Shown: piece after piece, positions 1 through 11,457 of the stretch
Layout of the letters: the number at the start of each line of letters is the position of its first letter
Position numbering within the stretch: position 1 is the first letter of the stretch
Assembly: GCA_029379385.1 (NCBI GenBank)
Contig: CM055618.1
Location: 17,709,071-17,773,070 of the forward strand
Source: Quillaja saponaria
Lineage: Eukaryota > Streptophyta > Magnoliopsida > Fabales > Quillajaceae
DNA length: 64,000 bases
Direction of reading: 5' to 3'
Translations under genes and position numbers: made by a program
The notes under the pieces: model-generated
Database searches by the model: none
Told to the model about the DNA's origin: nothing
Seen by the model: the letters and a program-made list of their open reading frames with translations, nothing else

Positions 1-256
1 GCAATTACAAATCTGTTCAGTTCCCTGCTCCATTCTTTGTCTGCTGCTTCCCGCAGCCTCAGACACTGATCATTCACATTAGGTTTCACAATCTCTGATA
101 TTTGCTCAATCTCTGCGCTTTGCTTCTCTGTTTAGTCTGACAATGGACAATTGGATTTAGCTCTTTCTCCTTTGAAGTTAATGGCGGCTGTGTCATAAGC
201 CCTGGCCGTTTGCTCTACCGTCTCGAAGGTTCCCAGCCAAATTTTCAAGATCAGCC
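1..256 (-). pseudogene. AP2/ERF transcription factor remnant, runs off the left edge
   Basis: Read leftwards from about 250, one minus frame gives the second half of an AP2/ERF DNA-binding domain: [20 protein letters not shown], then a Gly-x-Arg-Ala-Lys step and an N-x-PLSD ending, the usual end of the domain. A TAA at 132-134 directly follows the domain. Beyond it the same frame stays open to base 1 and reads like a normal acidic and basic protein tail (EKQSAEIEQISEIVKP). The first half of the domain (the YRGVRxR block) is missing; its place is taken by the tail of the neighbouring PPR pseudogene. ERF proteins bind GCC or DRE boxes, but this copy lacks half of its DNA-contacting sheet and is unlikely to work. 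The family call is firm from the motif; the subgroup cannot be told. Confidence 0.7.
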
Positions 257-3242
257 TTCATGATGTGGTTTACATTCCAGAAGAATACTAATTCCAGGCG
301 TTTTTCTTACATGTCTTCATTCCATGTGAGACCTCACTGTATTGGCATCCTTCCACCTACCAGCTGCCGCATAGATATTATACAGCATCACATATGATCC
401 CGAATTCTGAAAGTCCATTTCCAGGAGAAACTTTCCAATTTCTTCTCCAAGTTCAACATTACCATGAAGTCTACAAGCACCCAACAAAGAGTCAGCATGG
501 TCAAAGAAGGTTTGCAGTGCAGTCCCTTAACAATGTCATAAGCCTCATTCAAGTGACCTGCTCTTCCAAGAAGGTCCACCATGCAAGCATAATGCTCCAT
601 TGTTAGTGGAATCCCCTGCTCTACCATAGAGTTGAATACCATGCGAGCTTGCTCAACCAAGCTGCAGTGGTTACATGTAGATAGTATACATGAGTAAGTA
701 GCCTCATAAGGTCTAATATCTGAAAGTTCCATCTGTGTGAAAAGATCGAAGGCCTCTTCCCCATCTCCGTGCAACCCATACCCATTAATCATCACAGTCC
801 AAGAGATGGCACCCTTTTCATCCAACGTATCAAACAGCTTTTTTGCACACAAAAGGTTTCCACACTGTACATGCATATCTATAAGAGCATTGCTAACAGC
901 CACATCTTTGTCAAAACCCTTCTTCATTAAGTAAGCAATGACAGAATGATTAAGATCTGTGCCATTTAGAGTTAAGATCTGTGCCATTTAGACGAACAAA
1001 TTAAACTTAGAAGTGTTATATAGTCAGGTTCAAGTCCCTGTTGCAGCAAATCACCGAAGAATACAACCACCTTTTTGGCACTGATTGATTGGATGTGGAC
1101 TGACATGATAGCATTCCACAAAGATGTATCTCCCTTTTTCCCCATTTCAAACAACAGGCATACATTCATATTTCCAAATTTAGCGTACATGAATATCAGA
1201 GATGTAATAAGAGGGGTCTCTCTTAGAAATCCTAATCTCAATAGAAACGCATGGACAGATTTACCCGGTAACTGAGTAGAGCACGCAGGCAGTAAATTTA
1301 GCAAGGTTACATCATTTGGCTTGTGCTTGTCTTTTATCATTTGTCTAACCAAGAGAAGGATCTCGTTATGCAAGTTGTGATATCGGAAACCAGTTAACAA
1401 AGCATTCCAAGACACCACATGTCTCTCAGGCATGATTTCAAAAAGTAATTTCCCAGCATTAACATCTCCGCAATTACGATACATGCTTATAAGTGCATTA
1501 ACTACAGAAACGTTGCAACCAACTCCGCTCTTAATAGCATAACCATGAATAACCCTACCTTGTCCCAAATCTTTGCTCCCTCTGTAACTAGGGAGAATAC
1601 TTATCAAGGTGATAAAATCCATTTCTAAATCCTCCCTCTGCATCTGCTGAAGAAGGATGGCTGTCTTATCCACTTCTCCATTATGTATGCACCCACATAT
1701 TAATGTATTCCATGACACAACATCCCTTGTTGTCATTTTATGAAATAAGCCAAACAACGAGGAGATCTGACCACAGTCAGCATAAAAAGATAAGATTGCA
1801 TTTGAGACATTAAGACTCGAGTCAATACCTTTTCTAATCTTAATTGCATGGGCAGACTTACCAGGCAGAATAGCCTCTAACTTGGAGCATGCAGAAAGAA
1901 TATTAATAATGGACACTGCATCAATACCATATCCTGCAAACTGCATTTCACGAAATGCAGCCAAACCGGCATCCCACTTTCCATTATGCACATATTCCAA
2001 AACCATAGAGTTCCACAACATAATATTTCTGCTAGGCACCTTATAAAACAGAAACTTCGCTGATTTGACATCTCCATGCTTCATATACATACAAATAAGA
2101 GCAGTTACAATAGAAACCTGATTTTCCAGTCCTTGTTTGATCAGGCAAGCATGAAGGGATTCACCATCCCAAACACAATTAGATTTCTCACACGAAGGAA
2201 GAATGGAGACAAACGTGATAGTATTAGGCTGGATGTCAGCTTGGAGCATTAGTTGGAACATCTTAAAGGCTTCTAGAGGCTGTTGCCTCTGTGTGTAATG
2301 CAGATATCATAGAATTCCAAACAATAACATCATTTTGAATTGCCGAATCAAACAAGTTTCTAGCAACTGATAAATCCATGCCACCAGCATACATTGAAAT
2401 AAAAGCAGGGTTCAAAAATCCCTCTGAATAGTATTCAGATTTCACAGCAAAACCATGGAGAGATTTACCATTATTCAGACATCCCAAACGTGTACAGACA
2501 GGAATGATGCTGGCTAAAGTGCTCAGGTTAGGCTTTAGACCCGTTTCATGAATCTTCTTGAAAACCTCGAAAGCCTCCTGATCAAGTCCATTCAAAGAAT
2601 AACCCGCAATTAATGCAGTCCATGAAACCAAGTCTGGTTGCGGAATTCTATCAGTCAATACACGTGCGGTTCTCATGCAACCAGACTTTGAATAGAAGTC
2701 AACTAAAGAAGTTTGTATAACAAGATTTTTCTCAAACCCATTCCTTAAACAGAACAATGGACCTGTTTTCCAGACCCAAAAGCACCCAGAGCAGAACAGG
2801 CCGTAATGGCAAACGGAAATGTAAAATCATCAGACGGGCAACCTGAGTCCTTACAATTCGCATAGATACATAAAACATCTTCGTAAAAACCATAACTGCA
2901 AAGGCCCTTAATCATCAGATTCTGCAAGACCACACTTGGCTTGCTGATTCTTCGAAACACAGAAAGAGCAAAATCTGGAGCACCCAAATGAAAACATGTC
3001 TGAACAAATTCTCCAATCAAAAAGTTGTTTACAGCTAGACCGTGAACAATTATAAAAGACTTCAGAGACTTGAGATTCTTGACGTTCCGGCTTAGCCTCA
3101 AAAGACCAACAAAATTTCGGGAATAGATTGAATTATGAGGTGAAATTTTGTCTCCTAATTGTCTAGGCCCGGAACGAAAGAGTTTTGAAGTGGTACATAA
3201 CAGGGGAAAACAATTAAGTGGAACCTGAAAATACGCTGGCAT
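257..3242 (-). pseudogene. PLS-class pentatricopeptide repeat (PPR) gene with multiple frameshifts
   Basis: Four minus-strand reading frames join end to end into one PPR protein of roughly 950 residues. They carry repeated motifs such as VSNALIDMYxxCG, VVSWNALLTGF, KPNDVTLLNLLPAC and GKSVHA, typical of PLS-type organellar RNA-binding proteins. The first ATG in frame is at 3242. Continuity needs four frame changes: a base missing in the A-run at 2747-2749, an extra A at 2297-2298, a disruption near 985-995 beside a 20-base direct repeat (951-970 and 973-992), and another near 502-507. An in-frame TGA at about 312-314 then interrupts a tail that still reads RKTPGIS. PPR genes normally lack introns, so splicing is a poor explanation. 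Neighbouring genes read cleanly, which argues against poor sequence quality. Working copies act in mitochondria or plastids in RNA editing or processing; no DYW domain is seen here. Confidence 0.85.
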
Positions 3243-4065
3243 TAGAATTGGAAGAACAAGAGGCAGATTCAAATCCCGTCGACAATTGCGTGCTACAACT
3301 TTTTCTTGAGTTCCCGCACTTTCTCTTGTACTCCTTTCAAAGTTTTGAAGTGGTAGCTTTAGAGCATCATTTATTAGTTATCATTGCTTTTAAGTAAGTG
3401 CCCAAGGAGTGTGCACCTTATGGTCTGCAACCAAATACACGTGCTATGGCAGGAGAAGGTTTTGTTATCACTGCTTCTTATGGTTGTTTGGCTTTTGTTT
3501 CCAGTATGGCAGGAGAAGTTTTTGCAGTGGCAAGTGATCAAGACCAGCTGGTATGTGATATACGGTGAAAATCGGATTCAGACTCGAACATAATTTGGTC
3601 TCTTATAAGAGAGACAATCTAAAGCAAAATTTAATTTTAAAATTTAAATTTGGTTTTGAATTAGATATACTTTTAAAGAAAATTGGTGTGGCTGTAATAG
3701 TAAAATATGACTCAGCTGTAACATGACTCAAGCATGAGAGAATCCATATTCGGTGAAAATCTCATGTTTTGCAGGTTCGTATAAACTCTCATAATATGAA
3801 AAGCCAAGCTGCGCTTTCATCTTGCACAAAACGCATTCATCACTTGCTACATTTATTTCTTTCACTAGATCTGAAATACAGAACTTCACCCCAGAGAAAA
3901 GCAACTCAATTACTTGATATTGTCAATATAAAGTTATAAACACATAAGTTAAATCAGGTCATACACATAATTGATACATATCACTCTTTTCGTTTAGAAG
4001 CGTTACATATATCTACATTAATGTAACAGCATGACCCAGAAAACATCCCATCTGCATCGATTCTC
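3243..4065. other. Intergenic and centrin 3' region
   Basis: No gene recognised. A 14-base motif (tatggcaggagaag) occurs twice, around 3442 and 3503. The plus frame containing both copies is open but short and matches no family I know. The bases just left of 4066 are probably the 3' untranslated region of the centrin gene. Confidence 0.6.
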
Positions 4066-6661
4066 CTAGCGACCAAAACCAGTTCTCTTCATCATCCTAA
4101 TGAACTCCTCAGCATTGACTTCTCCATCACCTGCACATTTCAAACCCATGTCAGGTTACATCTTTGCAAAACATGGAAAAGATATCACAACAATTAAGGG
4201 GTAAGTAGAAGATACTTTTAATTTCAATTAAAAGTCCAATGACAAAGAATACTTTTTTACTCAAGGCAGAAAAAAAAAAAATGGAAATGCCATTAGATAA
4301 GCAAAGTGAAAAATGGAAGGTGTGAAGTTTATTAGTACAATTAATTCTCAGTATAGACTCCTTTATAAATCATTTCTATATTTGTAAGACAAGATAGTAT
4401 CATATTATAAGCTAGTTACATTTCCTATAAATACCATGTGCCTTGTATATACCACTCCTATAGTTGGGAAGATACAAGACACATTTGAAATAAGTAGTAA
4501 TCTATTGATTTTTCACAAGAAATATATCTGGTTTCTGATCTTCTTTCTATTGGTAAAACAAATAACACTCAAAGCATGGACCAGTACCCATGATTTCATC
4601 CTCCCACCCTTGCAACTTAAAAGAGGAGGTGTTATTGAACCCAAAGTTAAAAGTTGAAGAACTTTTTAACCATGACCAATCATATCCAACCAACAGCTTG
4701 CATTTTGCCCACATAAGCATCAGAATTTCCCCAACTCTTCAATCATTCCAAAGAAAGTTACCGAATGATTGCGTCTTTGTTATAACTATAAATTGTTAAA
4801 AGGATTTGTTATAAGGCATTAGTTAAGATGCAATAAATATGTCTTTGGAAATTAAGACTTTCCAAAAGTAGCCATTTATGCATTAAATACCCTCAAATCA
4901 TGGTCATTTACCGTAATAAATACTACAAGCTTTCTACTTATAAAACCTTAACAAAGGCTTTAAAACACATTAGAAAAATCTTTGTTAAAAAATCAATCAA
5001 ATGCATTACATGATTTAAAAACCAAAATTTCCAAGTAATTTGATTTCAGCATGATCCAGAAATAGAGATAAGGAGTGATCTATCCAGTTCTACTTTTTTT
5101 TTTTTTTTTGGGTACAACTATTCAGATCTAACTCGTGCAAATTGAAGATGGAAATGCCAGCAAAAAGTTTGAAAAAGTTTATTCAATTCATGTAAAAGAC
5201 AGAGCAAGTTTGATAAGATGAGAATCAACTCACGATCTCGGTCTGCTTCATCAACCATATCCTGAATATCTCTATCAGTAAAATTCTCACCCAGCTCCTT
5301 TGCAATAAGCTTAATGTCAGTGACAGATATCTTGCCCTGAATTGCAACTAAGTAATCAGTACCACAAAGATGAAGCAGATGTGATATCAAACAGTACAGA
5401 AGTTTACATTTTTATCTTGGTCAATAATGTTAAATGCTTTCATAAGCTCCTCTTTAGTGTCCCTTTCACCTATTTTCGCTGTCATCATGTATGCAAATTC
5501 ATCAAAATCAATAGCTCCACTGCCATCTTTGTCCACATCAGCGATCATTTGATTAATTTGCTGGAATGATTCAATGGATCATCAATTATAGATGTGCCAA
5601 AGTTCTACAGAAAAGAATATAAATAAGAGGAAACTATGATAGTTTTCAACAGTCCAGTCAGTCAAACAACATAAGAATAGTATCCGGAAGAAAGTTCATA
5701 GGGGAAAACTGCCAGGAAAAATAAATAAAACTTGCAATATCAAAGTCATCTAAAATAAATAAAACTTAAAACCCTAGCTTTAAATAATCAAACTTGCAGA
5801 TGCAAATTCTGAAACAACAGAAGGACTCAAAACTAATAGCACTAAGGAGGGCATAGCAGTGCTGCAGTGGTTATATTTTTTGGCAATTATCACATGGATA
5901 AACAGTTCAACAAACAAACCAAGAGTTTATCTTTGTAAATGCAGATACACAACAAACAAATATGTGAGACTGTTCATTGTTCAATGACCAAACTCGGATA
6001 AACATGTTACCTCCTCTGTCATCTCAAAACCAAGGGCCCTGTCAAGAGAAAACGTTAGTCAATGTAAAGTTTTCATGACAACCAACATATATATTTAAAT
6101 CAAAAAAATTGTCAGGACGTTCATACCTCATTGCAACATTCAGCTCTTTAGCATCAATAGTCCCTGAAAAACAGGATCAAACTAAGATATCAACATAAAA
6201 ATTTATAAATATATAAAGAATGGAAAATATATTACCAAAATTTACAATACCTGAGCCATCAGTGTCAAACAATTCGAATGCTTCCTTAATCTCCTGCCTC
6301 TTCTGTTGAGTTAAACCATGATGGCGTCCTCTTGGTTTATCTGTCCTGGAATTTCCTCTATACAAAGTTCCCTGATGAAAGAACAAATTGAGATTCAAGA
6401 AGAAGTTTGTCACCAAAGTATTACATCGTGAATTTGATAAAAATAAGCAACTGAGCCTCAATGATAGAAAGCTTTAGACTAGCCAATAGATCGTCAAGAT
6501 GTTCCAAATCACAGCGCAATTCAGATTGGAAACAAGTGACCAAGACAATTTCAGGACAAAAATTAGATTGGAATAATGCAAAACTGTTTATAATCAGGAT
6601 AGAGCCACCTCTTGGGATGCACAGGCCACAGAAAGTGGGGAAGAGAGAGAAGAAGTACCAT
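4066..6661 (-). CDS. Centrin (caltractin), EF-hand calcium-binding protein
   Basis: Seven coding exons join to 510 nt, 169 residues: 6659-6661, 6251-6371, 6127-6163, 6011-6038, 5408-5560, 5234-5336 and 4066-4130, all with GT-AG introns. The first coding exon carries only the ATG. Four EF-hand loops lie at residues 37-48 ([12 protein letters not shown]), 73-84 ([12 protein letters not shown]), 110-121 (DQDKNGKISVTD) and 146-157 ([12 protein letters not shown]). The third ends in Asp instead of the usual Glu, so it may bind calcium more weakly. The basic N-terminus ([20 protein letters not shown]) is typical of plant centrins. Centrins bind calcium and act in microtubule organisation, in nuclear pore mRNA export (TREX-2) and in nucleotide excision repair with Rad4/XPC. 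Length matches the family. A site-II-like ATGGGCC lies upstream at about 6828. Which paralogue (CEN1 or CEN2 type) is not settled. Confidence 0.93.
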
Positions 6662-8939
6662 TATTATTCTCTAAAAGTTTCACCGGCGTGGTATGGCTGT
6701 TGCTTCCGGAGCTAGGGCAAGCAAGATCAGAAGACAAGATTTCCGAGTTTTCGTCGCACGGAGGTGTGAGGTTGCTGTCCAGAAAATAATTACCATGTTC
6801 CAGCAGCGTGGTAAGTTAAGCGATTTATGGGCCAGGCTTTTGGGTTTTTTTATATCCGACCTGGCCTGCTCAATATTAATCAAACTCCAATTCATTTTTC
6901 GGCAAAAATCATACTCAATTACAAACGGGTGGACTACTCCATAATATAAAATACTCACATGCACATGTTTACATGTATCAAATAATTTTTCTTTTGAAAA
7001 TGTAAAGTAAAAATTTTAAATCTTTGAGCCTATTTTAAAAAAATAATAAATAAATAAATTAGTGTGTGAGTGAGAATAAACTAGGTAGTTATTAAAATAT
7101 TAATTTTTTTATTTTTCTAATTAATTTAAATTAATAAAAAATTTATTTAATTTATGTGGTTGATAGGATAACGGAGAATTATTAAGAGAGAGAAATTAAA
7201 TTTTATATTTTTTTAACTAATTTAAATAAATAAATTTATATTTATTTATAAGTAGAAGACCTTGAAGAGTGTTTTACTTTTAAAATAGTATGGATAATTG
7301 TTAATTGAAAATTAGGTTAATAAAATATTGACACATTATCTATCACTTATCTAATATTTTGACACATTACTTATCAATTCTCTCTTACTTGTGTTAAATT
7401 ATATCATCTAGCCAAGTCGCAAATTAATTATCTCTTATCTCTACTATATTTATTTAATGTATGCAATTAAATTTGTACTTCTTCAATCTCCTAAAGTTTT
7501 TTCTCTTCTCTCTCGTCACTTGTGAAACATCAAAAAAATTATATTAAAAAAACAATGTATAGGAGCATATAAGGCATGATTTGAGAAGGAAAATATAAGT
7601 TAAATAGACAAAAATCAACAAATGAATTTAATTAGTAAAATAACCAATGAAAATGGGATGCCGTTAATCATCTTCAAACAATTGGTAAAACACAAAAACA
7701 ATAGCATAACTCTAATAAATTTTATTTTTTTTAAGTTTATCTACTATTTTGGTTATTCAAAGTTATATCAATCTTTAATTCGTTGCTTCAAAAAAAAAAA
7801 TCAGTCAATTTTATTTTTCAAGATTCAAAATTTATCAATTAGATTTTATTTTGTTATTTATATATTATGAATTAACAAAATAAACACACTTGATATAAAG
7901 ATAACAACGTACATAATTTATTTTAATATATTACAAAAAAAAGAAAAAATAGTCATTTTATAGTTCAATTATATAAAATTATTTTATTTTTACATAATAT
8001 GAGAATGAGATAATATATTTTAATTAAAAAATTATAAATCCTAGAAAATAAAATTGATTAAAAATATTTTTTATGACTAAATTAAAAATTAAGATAATCT
8101 TGAGAGATAAAAATAATAGTTAAGCTTTTCTTCTTATTTTTTTTCTCCAAAATTGGACTAAATTGTTTATCAATTTTCAACAATAGTGACACCGTCAGCT
8201 GAAAAATCAAGTAAACTGAGCCTAACCTTCTACTAAAAAAATCATATCAATTCCACAAGGGTCAAAAAAGAGAAATTAACAATTTGTTAAAAAACAAAAA
8301 TTATAAACTTATAATTTTTTATAAATAATTAAATAATTCATAAATCGCTAAAAACATAGTTAATAATTTCTTCTAACAAACTTAAGATTTTATAAATACG
8401 AATACAAAAATTTGTATTTGCAGTATCTACTGATTATGATTTTAATACATAAAATTTATAATATCTTCCACTTGTATTATAATTTTAATATTATTTAAAG
8501 CATATTAATTTATAATAATTTTTCACTCCAAATACAAGAGCTATATCTAGAAGCAATTCTCCACCGTCAGATTATTGTCTGACACAAATAATATATAACA
8601 CATTTTGCTAGATGCATACGGACATTTTATGTTCATCCACAAGCAACTTATTAAGTTGAAGATTGAAAGAGGGAGAGAGACTCAATAGTCATTTGCCTTT
8701 GATCTCCATCATCGCCCACATATTTATTCTATATCAATTCTACAATCAAACTAGTACAGTACTTTTACATACATTATACAGAAACAATTCAAAAGCCATA
8801 TGCTATTTCTCTTCTACCAACGTATATATACTAGTAAAGTATATATGACTGGTTCGTTGAGCATTGGGTCATTTACCAATTACCATACGCAGCCTACCAC
8901 CATTTTTCTTATTCTCTTTCTAATTTGATCCCGTCTTCC
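6662..8939. other. AT-rich intergenic DNA
   Basis: Contains the presumed centrin promoter (6662-6950) and, to the right, presumed HSFB1 3' UTR. Between them are long A/T runs with stops in all frames. No repeat with clear ends and no gene is seen. Confidence 0.6.
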
Positions 8940-10453
8940 TCAATTGCAGACTTTGCTACTCTTCATAATCATATTCCCTGGTGCTCCAAAGTCAACAACT
9001 TTCAATTCCTTCAGACGGGCCCCACTGAACCCCATTTTCTCATCCCGTCCTCTCTTCTTCCCATTTTTTCCTTTCAACCAAACACCAAACAGTTTCAAAC
9101 TTTCCCCACCAGAACCTTCTCCATCGTCAACCGTGTTTCCGTCATCATCAGTGTCAACAGTAACGTTGTCCCCCATCGCTTCATCGCGGCTGGACCCACA
9201 GCTTCCTTGCCGCATTATGCGATTGATCTGATCCGGACCCACCTTCAGGTAGTCCGACAGAAAAGCTACCAGCTCCTCACATTGTTTCTTGGCTCGCGCC
9301 AGTTCCGAGCTCAGTATCTCGTTGTCCTTCTTCAATTTCCCATTCTCATTTGATAACCCGGCATATTGAGCCGTGGTTATCGTCTCCACCGAACCCGGAT
9401 TCTTCGAATCCGGTGAGGTACTAGAGGTAGATCCCAGGTCCTCACCACCAGAGTTCGACGGAGAATGACCACCCCCTCCTCCGCCGGTTTTATCCAACAG
9501 CGCCACGGATTGTAGCACTGCAGTTTTCCGGCGTCGGATTTGGGACAGTAGCTCTTTCTGTCCTCGCTTGAAATACTCGTTGGCGAATTCCCATTTGTCC
9601 GGTACGATCTTTCGAAATCCCTGGAAAGTGGAAAGATACGCAATTTGATTACTATCGCAAAGTCGTCAGGGTAGGGAAAAAAAAAAACTTTATCATGACC
9701 CTACACGGGTGAACTAAATAGACGGCGCAAACAACCGTCCAATGCATTAAAGCCCGACCCGGCAGCCAAATAAAAATCAACAATAGATTCACATGAAGGT
9801 CCCATCAAGCAGTTCTAGAACCCAGCCACAAAATTAATGCACCATACCACAATTGGACCAAATCAACAATTTTTATTTTTTTTGTCATACATTATTGTTA
9901 ATTCTAGTTTTGTTATTGCCAATCTAAAATTTTAATATTGAAGTATTTACATCATAATTTTGTGATATCAAATTTTTTTATTGCTAACATGATATCTAAT
10001 ATCTATAATTTCTATTCGTGAGTTTAGATAAATATTTATGTTTACAAAATTATCCTTATTTATTCGGACTTGACATAACACAATAATCAATTTGTTTAGG
10101 TATTGCTTGATTATTTAAGCAAACCAACCAAATTCATAAATTGCATATAATTATCAAAAGCAACAAATTGAAACAGCAGTACTTTATTAACATAATCAAA
10201 TAAATAATACTAATAATAATGAAATTTTGAGACAGGAAAGGCCACATACATAAGTGTTAAGCTGGCGGACGAAGCTTGAAAAATTGTTATGCTTGAAATA
10301 ATTGGGAAGTAAATCCCTGGCAAAATCCGCAGTTTTCCAGACCACAAAAGTGTTACCACTTTCACTCCAAGATATCACATCGTCGCTACTGGGATCATCC
10401 ACCAACTGGTACGTCTTGGACAAAAACGGCGCCGGTACCGATCTCTGTCCCAT
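8940..10453 (-). CDS. HSFB1: Class B heat-shock transcription factor HSFB1 (TBF1/HSF4 type)
   Basis: Two exons, 10250-10453 and 8940-9620, give 294 residues. The winged-helix HSF DNA-binding domain covers about residues 6-98 ([20 protein letters not shown], then [17 protein letters not shown] at the exon end and [17 protein letters not shown] after it). The single intron sits at the position conserved in plant HSFs. A heptad-repeat oligomerisation region follows at roughly 150-195. LFGVWLKG at 245-252 is the class B repressor tetrapeptide LFGV. A basic stretch KKRGRDEK at 256-263 is the likely nuclear signal. The C-terminus SSKVCN matches HSFB1 rather than B2 or B4. HSFB1 binds heat-shock elements, represses or tunes heat genes, and in Arabidopsis (as TBF1) drives the growth-to-defence switch. 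The leader has uORFs, and a heat-shock element lies upstream, fitting stress control at both levels. Confidence 0.95.
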
Positions 10454-10577
10454 TTCTTCCCGATCTACCCTTCGCCTACCTCACAAATTTACTGTACTAA
10501 CCTCGATCTAAAATCTAAACAAAGAAAATTGAAAATTCTTCTAGATTGATCTACTAATTTAGGCTTTTGAGGGTTAA

Positions 10578-10712
10578 CTAGTATGATGAGGAGCAACTAA
10601 AGAGAAGAAGAGCGGTGAGGAATTCCCAGTCCCAGCAATAAAAGCCACAGAGGAAGAAGCTGGAGTGAACCGGATTATCTGAAAGCTTGCCGAGATGATG
10701 ATCAGAACCCAT
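10578..10712 (-). promoter_or_regulatory. Conserved peptide uORF (uORF2) in the HSFB1 leader
   Basis: A 44-codon ORF starts with ATG at 10712 and stops with TAG at 10578, 124 bases before the main ATG. Its second half reads FYCWDWEFLTALLLFSC and is rich in Phe, Trp, Tyr and Leu. From memory this block matches the conserved uORF2 of Arabidopsis TBF1/HSFB1, which blocks translation of the main ORF until immune or heat stress releases it. The N-terminal half (from MGSDHHLGKL) is not expected to be conserved. The ORF is too short for usual gene calling. Translation from it would hinder HSFB1 synthesis under normal conditions. That it acts here is inferred from the match. Confidence 0.88.
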
Positions 10713-10764
10713 CGATTTGATCCAGAACGAGTTCTTCAAATTGGTAATTCAGGACAAAGACCAT
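10702..10764 (-). promoter_or_regulatory. Upstream uORF1 in the HSFB1 leader, overlapping the uORF2 start
   Basis: ATG at 10764 opens a 20-codon frame (MVFVLNYQFEELVLDQIDGF) closed by TGA at 10702. Its last 11 bases overlap the first 11 of uORF2 in another frame. A ribosome translating uORF1 would terminate just past the uORF2 start, so the two starts compete. Arabidopsis TBF1 also has two uORFs, so the pair layout is shared; I claim no sequence conservation for this peptide. Confidence 0.6.
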
Positions 10765-10907
10765 AATTAATTTCCCAACGTACAAGAAAACGAAAAAAAG
10801 TAAAGATTAGGAGTAATACTCTTCTGCTTAATTCGTGCACGGGACTCTATTAAAGGGAAATGAACAAAGGAAGAGGCCAAATCAAAGAAAGTGACTGGGT
10901 ACGGTGG

Positions 10908-10925
10908 TTCTAGAAATTTTGAGAA
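10908..10925 (-). promoter_or_regulatory. Heat-shock element upstream of HSFB1
   Basis: The plus strand reads TTC-ta-GAA-at-TTT-ga-GAA: four alternating units at the 5-base spacing of an HSE, with one mismatch (TTT for TTC). It lies about 455 bases before the main ATG and about 145 before uORF1, a plausible promoter position. HSFs bind such arrays, so heat induction and feedback by HSFB1 itself are possible. Confidence 0.6.
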
Positions 10926-10995
10926 ACACTAGTTCTTTTAATTTTAATAAAACGCACCCAGAAAAAAATATATATATCCGTGAGAATTTCGTAAT

Positions 10996-11457
10996 GGCGT
11001 GTTTGGCATGTAGAATTGTGCTTTAAATGGCAGTTGAAAATTGTAGTTAGATTGCTCAAATTTATCTTTTTAAGTTTTGTTATAACTAATCTTAATTGTC
11101 CCCCAAATTCATTGAATTTGAAAACTAATAAGAATTGTCTCAAAAAAATACTAACATTAAATCATAATCCAAGACTTGATAACAGTATTGTCCCACTTTA
11201 ATATATAATATAAATATTATTGTATTGTATATTGAGGAGAGAATTATAATTTTAAATTTATCTTCTTGTTATTGTTTGAATTTGGAATTACATATTTTCA
11301 CAACTTGCTGTCTTATTAATCGTGCTATGTAACAAATGTCAACTATGAACATCGTTGAAATTATAATTTCGGCTTTAATTTGTATAATGTAATTCAAACA
11401 GCCAATTGAATATTCTATTTAATTTCAATTGCATTTTGCTGTTTGCCAAACAGATCC
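10996..11457. mobile_element. Candidate MITE with TGTTTGGCA-type inverted ends
   Basis: The left end reads GGCGTGTTTGGCA and the right end, reverse complemented, reads GGATCTGTTTGGCA. Beyond these, both ends share looser similarity with CAGTTGAAA-like blocks. The interior is AT-rich and non-coding, about 460 bases in all. The ends resemble the GGNNTGTTTGG termini of Tourist/PIF-Harbinger miniature elements. I could not confirm a clean target-site duplication, so family and exact borders are tentative. Confidence 0.45.

Noticed and set aside
8944..9353. Open plus-strand frames of 95-142 codons across the HSFB1 second exon
   Set aside because: They are antisense shadows of HSFB1, which has clear domains and a supported splice model on the minus strand.
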